From: Achromobacter sp. Marseille-Q4962
GTDB lineage: Bacteria; Pseudomonadota; Gammaproteobacteria; Burkholderiales; Burkholderiaceae_B
Assembly: GCF_943737005.1 (NCBI RefSeq)
Contig: NZ_CALSFU010000019.1
Span: 1 to 64,000, forward strand
Direction of reading: 5' to 3'
DNA length: 64,000 nucleotides
Each line of letters opens with the position of its first letter. Position 1 is the stretch's first letter. The position numbers and the translations under genes are program-made. The notes beneath the pieces were generated by a model. The model was not told where the DNA came from. It did no database searches and saw only the letters and a list, made by a program, of their open reading frames with translations. Below are positions 12,426 to 21,300 of this stretch, in pieces.

Positions 12426-12504
12426 CCTGGCAGAATTGCCAGCTTACGCGGAAAGACCGGGCCCGGCAGACTGCCTGCAATCGTTCATTGCAAAAGGGCC
12501 TCCC

Positions 12505-13071
12505 ATGCAGCCGCGTCCCGACCTTTCCGAATTCCTTGCCCGGCTCACGCCGCGCGAACGGCAGATTGCCGCCTACGTCGCCGCCGGCAGTCCCAACAAG
12601 GTCATCGCCATCGATCTGGGCATTTCGCTGCGCACGGCGGAAGCCCATCGCGCCCGCATCTTCGCCAAGCTGCAGGTGCGCAACGCCATGCAACTGGCCT
12701 GCCGCCTGTGCGCGCATGCCCGCATGCTGGAGCCGCCCGGCCCCGCGCAGCCCGACGCCACGCAGCCCGATGTTATGCGGTTCGGTGTCGCGCCGCCCGC
12801 AAATCCGTCCTCGCTTTCCGCCATGCGCCTGCACGAACCCGTGGCGCGGGGCTATGCCGCCCGAGGCTGCAGCCGTCCGGGCGCAGCCACGTCCACGGAC
12901 GCGGCTGAATCCCATGGCGATGGGGCGCCCGCGCCTGGCCGGGCCCGCTCCGCGGACGGCAAAAACGCCAGGACGAATATCGAGGCCGGCGCGGAGGCGA
13001 ATCCGAGGGCCGGCGCGCGTGCGCCGCAGCGCGCGGCGCCATGGCGCACGTTGCCGCGCTCACGCCCCTGA
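12505..13071 (+). CDS. LuxR-type helix-turn-helix protein with disordered tail
   Basis: 188 residues from the ATG at 12505. Residues about 8-68 are a LuxR/FixJ DNA-binding domain (LTPRERQIAAYVAAGSPNKV, then LGISLRTAEAHRARIFAKL). Unusually this domain is N-terminal and there is no receiver or ligand domain. The remaining roughly 110 residues are a low-complexity, Ala/Pro/Arg-rich tail that looks disordered. It resembles the stand-alone C-terminal domains of FixJ-like response regulators. The start was chosen because the HTH begins almost at once; an upstream ATG at 12436 gives an implausible leader. Target unknown. Confidence 0.7.
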   Translation: MQPRPDLSEFLARLTPRERQIAAYVAAGSPNKVIAIDLGISLRTAEAHRARIFAKLQVRNAMQLACRLCAHARMLEPPGPAQPDATQPDVMRFGVAPPANPSSLSAMRLHEPVARGYAARGCSRPGAATSTDAAESHGDGAPAPGRARSADGKNARTNIEAGAEANPRAGARAPQRAAPWRTLPRSRP

Positions 13072-13138
13072 TTGCGGCCGTGGGGCAGACCATGGGTCGG
13101 GCCGCGGTTCGGGCCGCGGGCCAGGGCATGAGGCCGGG

Positions 13139-13162
13139 CGCTGCGCCGCGATCGGCGCAGCG
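13139..13162. terminator. Hairpin between convergent genes
   Basis: Perfect 10-bp stem CGCTGCGCCG / CGGCGCAGCG with loop CGAT, in the 137-bp gap between the LuxR-type gene and the 3' end of the lipoprotein gene. It is suitably placed to serve both convergent transcripts, though it lacks a T-tract. Confidence 0.4.
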
Positions 13163-13208
13163 GCTGCGGCCGACGCCTTTCAGCACGGCCCACGCCCGCG
13201 TGGCGGGT

Positions 13209-13964
13209 TCAGGGGCACTTGAGCGCGGGCGCCTTCGCCAGCTCGTCGATGGGGTCCAGGTCGGGCTGGCGGGTCAGGGTGTAGTTCAGGTTGGGCACCT
13301 GGCCGGCCACCGAGCGCACGCGCAGCACGTTGTTCTGCGACACGACGAACTCGGCGCGGGGGTTGCCCTGGCCGTCCATGAGAATGACGCGCGGCGGGTG
13401 TTCGGCGGTGGCGTCCCAGCAGCCTTGCTCGGCCAGGGGCGGCCCCTTCTTCGGGTCGTTGTCCAGGTAGGCCACGCGGCCGCGCCAGCGGCCGTTGGGC
13501 GCCAGCGTCAGCGTGACCCGCTGCGCCGTGCATTGCATGGCTGGCGAGAAACACGGCAGGGTGCCCATGTAGGTCTGCGGCTGGGGCACCAGCGCCTGGG
13601 CCGCCGCATTGACGCTGGGCGCCGGCGCGGGCGCCGGCTCGGTTTCGTTAGCGCCTTGTGGCACGGCCGTGCCGTCTTCGGTGGTTGGCGCGCCCGCCGC
13701 GGCGGCGGCGTTCTGCTGCTGCCTGTTGGGGGCGGGCGGCTTCAGGGCGATCTGCACCTGCGAGGGCGCGCGGATCACGCTGCGGTAGTTGGCGCCCGAA
13801 CCCTGGGCTTGCGCATCGGTCACGGTGCTTTCGACCGGCGGGTCATAATAGCCCTCGGTCTTTTGCTGGGCGCAGCCTGTCATGCCCAGCGCCGCGCCCA
13901 CCAGCAGCAGTCCGGTAATGCCTGGTTTGCGGGGGCGGGTAAGGTATTCTGCGCGCGCGGTCAT
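13209..13964 (-). CDS. NlpE-like outer-membrane lipoprotein
   Basis: 251 residues with a lipoprotein signal: a basic start, hydrophobic GITGLLLVGAALGM and the lipobox TGC, giving acylated Cys31. An Ala/Pro/Gln-rich linker of about 90 residues follows. The C-terminal 110 residues resemble the NlpE N-terminal barrel (TYMGTLPCFSPAMQCTAQRV, then TLTLAPNGRWRGRVAYL, with AEFVVSQNNVLRV near the end). NlpE senses envelope and copper stress. The copper-type CXXC is replaced here by cysteines six residues apart, so the role may differ. Divergent from the prepilin peptidase gene. Confidence 0.75.
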   Translation of the reverse strand: MTARAEYLTRPRKPGITGLLLVGAALGMTGCAQQKTEGYYDPPVESTVTDAQAQGSGANYRSVIRAPSQVQIALKPPAPNRQQQNAAAAAGAPTTEDGTAVPQGANETEPAPAPAPSVNAAAQALVPQPQTYMGTLPCFSPAMQCTAQRVTLTLAPNGRWRGRVAYLDNDPKKGPPLAEQGCWDATAEHPPRVILMDGQGNPRAEFVVSQNNVLRVRSVAGQVPNLNYTLTRQPDLDPIDELAKAPALKCP

Positions 13965-13991
13965 GGCAGCTTGTCCGGTGAGTTGAGTCTG

Positions 13992-14027
13992 TCTCCGATT
14001 TTACGCATTTATGCGAAGATTCGGAGA
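13992..14027. promoter_or_regulatory. 36-nt near-perfect palindrome in divergent promoter region
   Basis: Outer arms TCTCCGA (13992-13998) and TCGGAGA (14021-14027) and inner arms CGCAT/ATGCG around a TT centre are perfectly symmetrical. Within the two 5-nt internal segments several bases also pair. It lies 28 bp upstream of the lipoprotein start and 144 bp before the prepilin peptidase gene. Position suggests an operator or 5'-leader hairpin for the lipoprotein gene; the binding factor is unknown. Confidence 0.45.
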
Positions 14028-14170
14028 GATTTCCCCGTTGCAATCGAGGTCCGCGGGCTTACGCCATTCTCCTGTATGCACAATTTACGACACGCGCCGG
14101 CGGGAGGTCCCGCCGTTGCGCGCAACGGCTCGAAGCGGGCGCGCGCGGCGGCCCGCGCGGCGTGGGCGCA

Positions 14171-15016
14171 ATGACGCTCTGGCACGAAGCCGCCGTCCCG
14201 CTTGCCTGGTTTGTCGCGGCCGCCGCGCTGCTCGGCCTGGCAGTGGGCAACGGCCTTGCCGTCCTGAGCCGCCGGCTGCCGCGCGCCATGGAGCGCGAGT
14301 GGCAGGCCCAGATCGACGAGGCGGCGGGAGGCGCGGCGCGCGCCGCCGCTGCGCGCTGCGCGCCGCCCGCGCCTTGCCCGCAATGTGAATCCTGGAGGCC
14401 CTGGGGCGCGCGCCTGCCCCTGGCGAGCTGGCGCCGCCGTGAAGACTGCCCGGGCTGCGGCGCGCGCGCAGGCTGGCGTTATCCTGTGCTGGAAACGCTG
14501 TCCTGCCTGCTGTTCGCCGCCTGCGCGTGGCGCTTCGGCCCGGCGCCCATCGCGCTGTGCGCCATGGCGCTGGTGGCGGCGCTGCTGCTGCTGGCCTGGA
14601 TCGATATCGAAACCTCGCTGCTGCCCGACGCGCTGACGCTGCCGCTGCTCTGGGGCGGACTGCTGGTCAACCTCGACGGCGGGTTCACCTCGCTGCGCAT
14701 GGCGGTGCTGGGCGCGGCCGCGGGCTATGGGTTCCTGTGGCTGGTGTTCCATGTCTTTCGCCTGTGCACGGGCCGCGAAGGCATGGGATTCGGCGATTTC
14801 AAGCTGCTGGCCGCGCTGGGCGCCTGGTTCGGCCTGGAGGCACTGCCGCTGCTGCTTCTGGTGGCGTCGCTGGCGGGGGTGCTGGGAGGCGGCGCGCTGG
14901 CGCTGCAAGGCCGCGCGGCGCGCGGGCAGGCCCTGCCGTTCGGGCCGTATCTGGCGCTGGCGGGGCTGGCGGTGCTGTTCCTGGGCGGCGAGCCCGGCCT
15001 GTGGCGCATTCTCTGA
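14171..15016 (+). CDS. pilD: Prepilin peptidase / leader peptidase
   Basis: Polytopic inner-membrane aspartic protease that cleaves and N-methylates type IV prepilins and pseudopilins. 281 residues from the ATG at 14171. The cytoplasmic zinc-type loop has two CXXC pairs (CPQC and CPGC). The catalytic aspartates lie in [13 protein letters not shown] and GFGDFK. About seven hydrophobic segments follow. A GTG at 14162 is an alternative start. It precedes coaE and zapD, the usual beta-proteobacterial order. The pilus genes pilB and pilC are not in the window. Confidence 0.93.
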   Translation: MTLWHEAAVPLAWFVAAAALLGLAVGNGLAVLSRRLPRAMEREWQAQIDEAAGGAARAAAARCAPPAPCPQCESWRPWGARLPLASWRRREDCPGCGARAGWRYPVLETLSCLLFAACAWRFGPAPIALCAMALVAALLLLAWIDIETSLLPDALTLPLLWGGLLVNLDGGFTSLRMAVLGAAAGYGFLWLVFHVFRLCTGREGMGFGDFKLLAALGAWFGLEALPLLLLVASLAGVLGGGALALQGRAARGQALPFGPYLALAGLAVLFLGGEPGLWRIL

Positions 15017-15032
15017 CGTAGCGGGAGGACAC

Positions 15033-15650
15033 ATGTACAAGATCGGCCTGACGGGCGGCATCGGATCGGGCAAGACGCGCGTGGCGGACATGCTCGGCGA
15101 ATGGGGCGCATCCATCGTGGATACCGACGAGATCGCGCGCGCGCTGACCCTGCCGGGCGGCGCGGCCATGCCCGCCCTGGCGCGCGAGTTCGGCCCCGGC
15201 GCGGTGGCTGCCGACGGCTCGCTCGACCGGGCCTGGATGCGCGAGCGCGCATTCGCCGATCCGCAGGCGCGGCAACGGCTCGAAGGCATTCTGCATCCGC
15301 TCATCGGCCACGAAACCGAGCGCCAGGCGCAGGCCGCGCGCGGCGCGTACCTGGTGTTCGTCGTGCCGCTGCTGGTGGAGTCGCTGCCGCGCTGGAGGCC
15401 GCGGCTGGACCGCATCTGCGTGGTCGATTGCGACCCCGACACGCAGGTGGCGAGGGTGCGGGCCCGCAGCGGGCTGACGGAGGCTGCCATCCGGCGTATC
15501 ATGGCGGCACAGGCTGCGCGGGCAAGCCGGCTGGAAGCCGCCGACGACATCATCGTCAACGATGGCGCCACCACGCCGGAGCAATTGCGCGCGCAGGCAA
15601 AAGACCTGCATGACCGCTGGTTGACACTGGCGAGCGCCACGGGCCGGTGA
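15033..15650 (+). CDS. coaE: Dephospho-CoA kinase
   Basis: Last step of coenzyme A synthesis: phosphorylates the 3'-hydroxyl of dephospho-CoA. 205 residues. The P-loop [17 protein letters not shown] starts at residue 5. DTDEIAR follows at about 32, and the family segments FVVPLLVE and [16 protein letters not shown] are present. The ATG at 15033 follows the stop of pilD by 16 bp, with GGGAGG upstream. It belongs to the pilD-coaE-zapD operon. Confidence 0.96.
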   Translation: MYKIGLTGGIGSGKTRVADMLGEWGASIVDTDEIARALTLPGGAAMPALAREFGPGAVAADGSLDRAWMRERAFADPQARQRLEGILHPLIGHETERQAQAARGAYLVFVVPLLVESLPRWRPRLDRICVVDCDPDTQVARVRARSGLTEAAIRRIMAAQAARASRLEAADDIIVNDGATTPEQLRAQAKDLHDRWLTLASATGR

Positions 15651-15725
15651 ACCGCGGGTTCGGCCGGGCTCTCATCTCGACCTCCGGCTGCCGGCCGATT
15701 CACTACTGACGGGCCTGTATCAAGC

Positions 15726-16478
15726 GTGATTGTTTTCGAATACCCCTTCAATGAGCGCATCCGTGCGTATCTGCGGCTGGAATACCTGTTCGACAGGCTG
15801 TTCTTCTTTGCGCGCGAGGGAGATTCCAGACAGCACCAGGTCGCGGTCGCCTCGCTTTTCGATCTGCTCGACGCCTGCGAGCGCACCGACGTGAAAAGCG
15901 CGCTGCTGCAGGACCTGGAGCGCCAGCGTCTGGCGCTGGTCGGGCTGCGCGAGCACCCCGGCGTGGCGCAGGACGCGCTCGAAAGCATGCTGCGCGAAAT
16001 GGAAAAAGTCAGCGCCGCGCTGGCCGCGCCCGGCAAGACGGGCCAGTCGCTGCGTGAAAACGAATGGCTGACCAGCCTGCGGGGGCGGCTCACCGTGCCC
16101 GGCGCCGCCACCCAGGTCGACATGCCTTCTTACTATGCCTGGCAGCACAAATCCGAGGCCGCGCGCTGCGCCGACCTGCAGAACTGGATCGCTCCCTTCA
16201 TTCCCCTGTACGACGGCCTGACGCTGGCCCTGCGGCTGCTGCGCGAATCCGGCCGCAAGACGGACGTGGTGGCCGAGGCGGGCGCATACCAGCAGATGCT
16301 GGGCGGCAAGCAGTACCAGCTCCTGCGCGTCTGGGTCGACCGCGCCACCGGCGCCTTTCCCGAGATCAGCGCCAACAAGTACATGGTCTGGATACGCTTT
16401 TCCACCCAGGACGGCGAGTTCAAGCCCCAGCAGGTCGCGCGCGACATTCCATTCCAGATGACGCTTTGCGCGGTGTGA
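15726..16478 (+). CDS. zapD: Cell division protein ZapD
   Basis: Cytoplasmic FtsZ-bundling factor that stabilises the Z ring. 250 residues, the usual length for the DUF1342/ZapD family. Recognised from IVFEYPFNERIRAYLRLE at the N-terminus, SLRENEWLTSLRGR, and YYAWQHKSEAARCADLQNW. The start is GTG at 15726; no in-frame ATG precedes the conserved N-terminus. The small gyrase inhibitor gene yacG, which often follows zapD, is absent; an intergenic repeat and the efflux operon come next. Confidence 0.93.
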   Translation: MIVFEYPFNERIRAYLRLEYLFDRLFFFAREGDSRQHQVAVASLFDLLDACERTDVKSALLQDLERQRLALVGLREHPGVAQDALESMLREMEKVSAALAAPGKTGQSLRENEWLTSLRGRLTVPGAATQVDMPSYYAWQHKSEAARCADLQNWIAPFIPLYDGLTLALRLLRESGRKTDVVAEAGAYQQMLGGKQYQLLRVWVDRATGAFPEISANKYMVWIRFSTQDGEFKPQQVARDIPFQMTLCAV

Positions 16479-16794
16479 ATGGGGCCCGCCCCGTAGCGCC
16501 TTCGGTGCTTCCCCCCACCCCCCGAGGGCGGCGCCGGTTCTTGTGGACGGGATGCGCAATTGCGGGAAGACACTGGCGCTCTGCGGAGTTCCGGGTCGGT
16601 CATTCTTGAGGGAGCCGGTCGGCAGCGGGCATGCGCGGGTCGGCGGATAGAGTGTCCCCAATTTTCTTGTGTTTTCAGCCGCTTGCGGGGGCGGATTCCT
16701 GTTGCGGGGTATTTCAGCGACGGAGCGCGGCGGGGCAATTCAGGATCGGGTAGTAGACAATACGGCTTTCTCCGACCGAGCCCATACGCAAGCG
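16479..16794. other. 316-bp intergenic region between zapD and the efflux operon
   Basis: The left part (about 16483-16540) is a copy of the dispersed GC-rich hairpin repeat. The rest shows no convincing gene in any frame. A less GC-rich stretch near 16650-16790 (ATTTTCTTGTGTTTTCAG; TAGTAGACAATACGG) probably holds the promoter of the RND operon, but no good -35/-10 pair stands out. Confidence 0.5.
16483..16540. repeat. Dispersed intergenic repeat, copy B (inverted orientation)
   Basis: Sequence CCCCGTAGCGCCTTCGGTGC, followed by a run of pyrimidines and GAGGGCGGCGCCGG, aligns well with the reverse complement of the element at 27960-28038. The hairpin core AGCGCC / GGTGCT and the C-rich flank are shared. 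It lies immediately after the zapD stop. Confidence 0.55.
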
Positions 16795-18195
16795 ATGTCC
16801 GATAGCCGTTCTGTTGACACCCCTTCCCGCCGTTGGAGCCGAGGCCGCATCGTCGGCCTGCTCGTGGTCCTGCTCGTCGTGGCCGGCATTGCCTGGCTGG
16901 TGCTGCGGCCTTCGTCCCGCTCCGGGGGGCAGGGATTCGGGCCGCGGGGCGGCATGGCGGGCATGCCCAGCATGGCGGTGCCGGTGCGGGTGGCCAGCGC
17001 CGTCACCCAGGACATCGACATCTACCTGAAGTCGCTGGGCACGGTGACGGCCTACAACACCGTGACGGTGCGCAGCCGGGTGAGCGGCGAGCTGGTCGAG
17101 GTGGCTTTCCAGGAAGGCCAGAAGGTGAAGGCGGGCGACCTGCTGGCCCAGGTGGACCCGCGCGCGTTCCAGGTGGCGCTGGCGCAGGCGCAGGGGCAGC
17201 AGATGCAGAACCTGGCCCAGCTCGAGAACGCGCGCCGCGACCTGCAGCGCTACCAGACCCTCTACAAGCAGGACTCCATTGCGCGGCAGCAGGTCGATAC
17301 CCAGGCCGCGCTGGTCCGCCAGTACGAAGGCTCGGTCAAGAGCGACCAGGCCAACGTGGACAATGCCAAGCTTCAGCTCGAGTACGCGCGCATTACCGCG
17401 CCCATCAGCGGGCGGCTGGGCCTGCGCCAGGTCGACAAGGGCAACCTGGTGTCGAGCGCCGACACCAACGGGCTGGTGGTCATTACCCAGACCCAGCCGA
17501 TCTCGGTGGTGTTCACGCTGCCCGAGACGCAGCTGCCCGAAGTGCGCGAGCAGCTTGCGGCCGGCCGCAAGCTGGCGGTGGACGCCTACGACCGCGCCGA
17601 CACGCACCGTATCGCCACCGGCACGCTGGAAACCCTGGACAACCAGATCGACGTCACCACCGGCACGCTCAAGCTCAAGGCGCGTTTCGACAACGAAGAC
17701 GATGCGCTGTTTCCCAACCAGTTCGTCAACGCCCGCCTGCACGTGACCACGCGCAAGAACGCCACCGCCATCCCCGTGGCCGCCGTGCAGCAGGGCTCGG
17801 CCGGCTCGTATGTGTTCCTGGTCCAGGAAGACAACACCGTGCAGGTGCGCCAGGTGAAGCTGGGGCCGATCAACGGCGGCATGGTGGCCGTGAACGAGGG
17901 GCTGAAGCCGGGCGACCGCGTGGTGACCGAGGGCACCGACCGCCTGCGCGCGGGGGCCAAGGTCGAGGTGGTGACCAGTTCCGACGTGATCCCGTCGTCC
18001 TCCGACCAGAACCTGGGCGCCGGGGCGCCGGCGGGCACCACGCCGGCCACGCGGCCGCGCTCGCGCCATGGGGCGGGCGAACGGCCCCAGGGCGGCCAGG
18101 GAGGCGCCGGCCCGGGCGGCAACGCGCCGGCCAGCGGCAATGCACCGGCCGCCGGCAACGCGCCGGCCAACACCAACGCGCCCGCTTCCAGGTAA
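16795..18195 (+). CDS. mdtA: RND efflux periplasmic adaptor (MdtA type)
   Basis: Membrane-fusion protein linking the RND pumps to the outer-membrane channel. 466 residues. A single N-terminal helix (IVGLLVVLLVVAGIAWLVL, residues about 22-40) anchors it. Then come the barrel-sandwich/lipoyl segment (VRSRVSGELVEVAFQEGQKV) with an alpha-hairpin, the beta-barrel, and a Gly/Ala/Asn-Ala-Pro-rich C-terminal tail of about 60 residues that looks disordered. The ATG at 16795 was chosen because the frame upstream is unlike the family. The next gene starts 6 bp downstream. First gene of a four-gene efflux operon. Confidence 0.92.
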   Translation: MSDSRSVDTPSRRWSRGRIVGLLVVLLVVAGIAWLVLRPSSRSGGQGFGPRGGMAGMPSMAVPVRVASAVTQDIDIYLKSLGTVTAYNTVTVRSRVSGELVEVAFQEGQKVKAGDLLAQVDPRAFQVALAQAQGQQMQNLAQLENARRDLQRYQTLYKQDSIARQQVDTQAALVRQYEGSVKSDQANVDNAKLQLEYARITAPISGRLGLRQVDKGNLVSSADTNGLVVITQTQPISVVFTLPETQLPEVREQLAAGRKLAVDAYDRADTHRIATGTLETLDNQIDVTTGTLKLKARFDNEDDALFPNQFVNARLHVTTRKNATAIPVAAVQQGSAGSYVFLVQEDNTVQVRQVKLGPINGGMVAVNEGLKPGDRVVTEGTDRLRAGAKVEVVTSSDVIPSSSDQNLGAGAPAGTTPATRPRSRHGAGERPQGGQGGAGPGGNAPASGNAPAAGNAPANTNAPASR

Positions 18196-18201
18196 GCCGC
18201 C

Positions 18202-21200
18202 GTGAGTCCGTCGCGCCTGTTCATCCTGCGGCCGGTGGCCACCACGCTTTCCATGGTGGCCATCCTGATCGCGGGGTTCATCGCCTACCGCCTGTTGCCC
18301 GTGTCGGCGCTGCCGGAGGTGGACTACCCCACCATCCAGGTCGTCACCTTGTACCCGGGCGCCAGCCCGGACGTGATGACCTCGCTGGTCACTTCGCCCC
18401 TGGAGCGGCAGTTCGGGCAGATGCCCGGCCTGAACCAGATGTCGTCGACCAGCTCGGGCGGCGCGTCGGTCATCACCCTGCAGTTCAACCTCTCGCTGTC
18501 GCTGGACGTGGCCGAACAGCAGGTGCAGGCGGCCATCAATGCGGCGTCCAACCTGCTGCCCGGCGATCTGCCGGTGCCGCCCACGTACAACAAGGTGAAC
18601 CCGGCCGACGCGGCGGTGCTGACGCTGGCCGTGACCTCGCCCACCATGCCGCTGCCCCAGGTGCGCGACCTGGTGGATACGCGCGCGGCACAGAAGCTGT
18701 CGCAGATTCCCGGCGTGGGGCTGGTGAGCGTGGCGGGCGGCCAGCGTCCCGCCGTGCGCGTGCAGGTGAATCCGCAGGCGCTGGCCGCCAACGGGCTGTC
18801 GCTGTCCGACCTGCGCACCGCCGTGGTGGGCGCCAACGTCAATCAGCCCAAGGGCAATCTGGACGGGCCGCTGCGTTCCACCACCATCAACGCCAACGAC
18901 CAGCTCAAGACGCCCACCGACTACAACGATCTCATCATCGCGTACAAGAACAATGCGCCGCTGCGCCTGTCGGACGTGGCGCGCGCCGTGGAAGGCGCGG
19001 AGGACGTGCGCCAGGCGGCATGGGTGGGCGACAAGCCGGCCATCCTGCTCAACATCCAGCGCCAGCCCGGCGCCAACGTGATCGAGGTGGTGGACCGCGT
19101 GCGGGCGCTGCTGCCGCAGCTGCGGGCCGCGCTGCCGGCCACGCTCGACCTCACCGTGGTGTCCGACCGCACCCAGACCATCCGCGACTCGGTGGACGAC
19201 GTGCAGTTCGAGATGCTGCTGGCCATCGCGCTGGTGGTGATGGTGACCTTCGTCTTCCTGCGCAGCCTGACGGCCACGCTGATTCCCAGCGTGGTGGTGC
19301 CGCTGTCGCTGGTGGGCACCTTCGGCATCATGTACCTGGCGGGGTTCTCCATCAACAACCTCACCCTCATGGCGCTCACCATCGCCACGGGCTTCGTGGT
19401 GGACGACGCCATCGTGATGATCGAGAACATCGCGCGCCACATCGAAGAGGGCGAGACGCCATTGCAGGCCGCGCTCAAGGGCGCTTCGCAGATCGGGTTC
19501 ACGCTGATCTCGCTCACCTTCTCGCTGATCGCGGTGCTGATCCCGCTGCTCTTCATGCAGGAAGTGGTGGGCCGGCTGTTCCGCGAGTTCGCCGTCACCC
19601 TGGCCGTGGCCATCCTGATCTCGCTGGTGGTGTCGCTGTCGCTCACGCCGATGATGTGCGCGCGGCTGCTGCGCGCCGAGTCGGAGCAGAAGCACGGGCG
19701 CTTCCACCAGATGACGGGGGCCTTCATCGACCGCGTCATCGCGGGCTACGACCGCATGCTGCAGGTCGTGCTGCGCCACCAGCCGCTGACCCTGCTGGTG
19801 GCGCTGGCCACGTTCGCCCTGACCGTGCTGCTGTACATCCTCATTCCCAAGGGGTTCTTCCCGCAGCAGGACACCGGCCTCATCCAGGCCATTACCCAGG
19901 CGCCGCAGTCGATCTCGTTTACCGCGATGTCCGAGCGGCAGCGCGAGGCGGCGCGCCTGGTGCTGGAAGACCCGGACGTCGAGGCGGTGTCGTCGTTCAT
20001 CGGCGTGGACGGCAGCAACCCCACGCTGAGCGCGGGCCGCATGCAGATCGCGCTCAAGCCACAGGCCGAGCGGCAGGGCAACCTTGCGGAAGTCATGGAG
20101 CGCCTGCGCCAGTCGCTCTCGCGCCAGAACGGCCTCACGGTGTACATGCAGCCGGTGCAGGATCTCACCATCGAAGACCGCGTCAGCCGCACGCAGTACC
20201 AGATGACGCTTTCCAACCCCGACCTGTCGGTGCTGAGCCTGTGGACGCCCAGGCTGGTGGAGCGCCTGAGCCAGCTGCCCGGCCTGAAGGACGTGACCGA
20301 CGACCTCCAGGACGAGGGCCTGCAGACCTGGGTGGAAATAGACCGGGACGCCGCCTCGCGCCTGGGCATCACCGCCTCCGTGATCGACGAGGCGCTGTAC
20401 AACGCCTTCGGCCAGCGCCTCATCAGCACCATCTTCACCCAGTCCAACCAGTACCGCGTGGTGCTGGAAGTGCAGCCGCAGTTCCAGATGACGCCCTCCG
20501 CGCTGGGCCAGCTGCACGTGCCCACTTCCTCGGGCGGACAGGTGCCGCTGTCGTCGGTGGCGCGCATCACCGAGGGCAAGACCGTGCTGGCCGTGAACCG
20601 GCTGGACCAGTTCCCCATGGTGACGGTGTCGTTCAACCTGGCGCCCGGCGCCTCGCTGTCGGACGCGGTGGAGGCCATCAAGGCGGCCGAGACGGAAATC
20701 GGCCTGCCCGCCAGCGTGGAGACGCGCTTCCAGGGCGCGGCGCTGGCGTTTCAGAATTCGCTGTCCAGCACGCTGCTGCTGATCCTGGCCGCCGTCGTCA
20801 CCATGTACATCGTGCTGGGCGTGCTGTACGAAAGCTACATCCACCCCATCACCATTCTCTCGACGCTGCCCTCGGCCGGCGTGGGCGCGCTCCTGGCGCT
20901 GCTCATCAGCGGCACCGAGCTCGACATGATCGGCATCATTGGCATCATCCTGCTGATCGGCATCGTGAAGAAGAACGCCATCATGATGATCGACTTCGCG
21001 CTGGACGCCGAGCGCAAGCGCGGCCTGCCGCCGCGCGAAGCCATCCACGAGGCTGCGCTGCTGCGCTTTCGCCCGATTCTCATGACCACGCTGGCCGCCC
21101 TGTTCGGCGCGCTGCCGCTGATGCTGTCCACCGGCACCGGCGCGGAGCTGCGCCAGCCCCTGGGCCTGGTGATGGTGGGCGGCCTGCTGGTGTCGCAGGT

Positions 21201-21300
21201 GCTCACGCTCTTCACCACGCCGGTCATCTACCTGATGTTCGACCGCTTCGCGCGGCGTAGCGGCGCGGCGGCGGCCGGTCGCGCCGGAGAGGTTTCATGA
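18202..21300 (+). CDS. mdtB: RND multidrug efflux permease (MdtB type)
   Basis: Inner-membrane proton-driven pump subunit, 1032 residues, typical RND length. It starts at GTG 18202 ([19 protein letters not shown]) and has the usual 12-helix, two large periplasmic loop architecture. Landmarks: [25 protein letters not shown] in helix 4 with the proton-relay aspartates, and [15 protein letters not shown] near the end. Pairing with a second permease gene, rather than a homotrimer alone, matches the MdtBC heteromultimer. Its end overlaps the next start by 4 bp. Substrates cannot be read from the sequence. Confidence 0.94.
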   Translation: MSPSRLFILRPVATTLSMVAILIAGFIAYRLLPVSALPEVDYPTIQVVTLYPGASPDVMTSLVTSPLERQFGQMPGLNQMSSTSSGGASVITLQFNLSLSLDVAEQQVQAAINAASNLLPGDLPVPPTYNKVNPADAAVLTLAVTSPTMPLPQVRDLVDTRAAQKLSQIPGVGLVSVAGGQRPAVRVQVNPQALAANGLSLSDLRTAVVGANVNQPKGNLDGPLRSTTINANDQLKTPTDYNDLIIAYKNNAPLRLSDVARAVEGAEDVRQAAWVGDKPAILLNIQRQPGANVIEVVDRVRALLPQLRAALPATLDLTVVSDRTQTIRDSVDDVQFEMLLAIALVVMVTFVFLRSLTATLIPSVVVPLSLVGTFGIMYLAGFSINNLTLMALTIATGFVVDDAIVMIENIARHIEEGETPLQAALKGASQIGFTLISLTFSLIAVLIPLLFMQEVVGRLFREFAVTLAVAILISLVVSLSLTPMMCARLLRAESEQKHGRFHQMTGAFIDRVIAGYDRMLQVVLRHQPLTLLVALATFALTVLLYILIPKGFFPQQDTGLIQAITQAPQSISFTAMSERQREAARLVLEDPDVEAVSSFIGVDGSNPTLSAGRMQIALKPQAERQGNLAEVMERLRQSLSRQNGLTVYMQPVQDLTIEDRVSRTQYQMTLSNPDLSVLSLWTPRLVERLSQLPGLKDVTDDLQDEGLQTWVEIDRDAASRLGITASVIDEALYNAFGQRLISTIFTQSNQYRVVLEVQPQFQMTPSALGQLHVPTSSGGQVPLSSVARITEGKTVLAVNRLDQFPMVTVSFNLAPGASLSDAVEAIKAAETEIGLPASVETRFQGAALAFQNSLSSTLLLILAAVVTMYIVLGVLYESYIHPITILSTLPSAGVGALLALLISGTELDMIGIIGIILLIGIVKKNAIMMIDFALDAERKRGLPPREAIHEAALLRFRPILMTTLAALFGALPLMLSTGTGAELRQPLGLVMVGGLLVSQVLTLFTTPVIYLMFDRFARRSGAAAAGRAGEVS

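Noticed and set aside
13041-14174. Open frame of about 377 codons antisense to the lipoprotein gene
   Set aside because: It lacks any domain and the opposite strand has a clean lipobox protein with an NlpE-like barrel.
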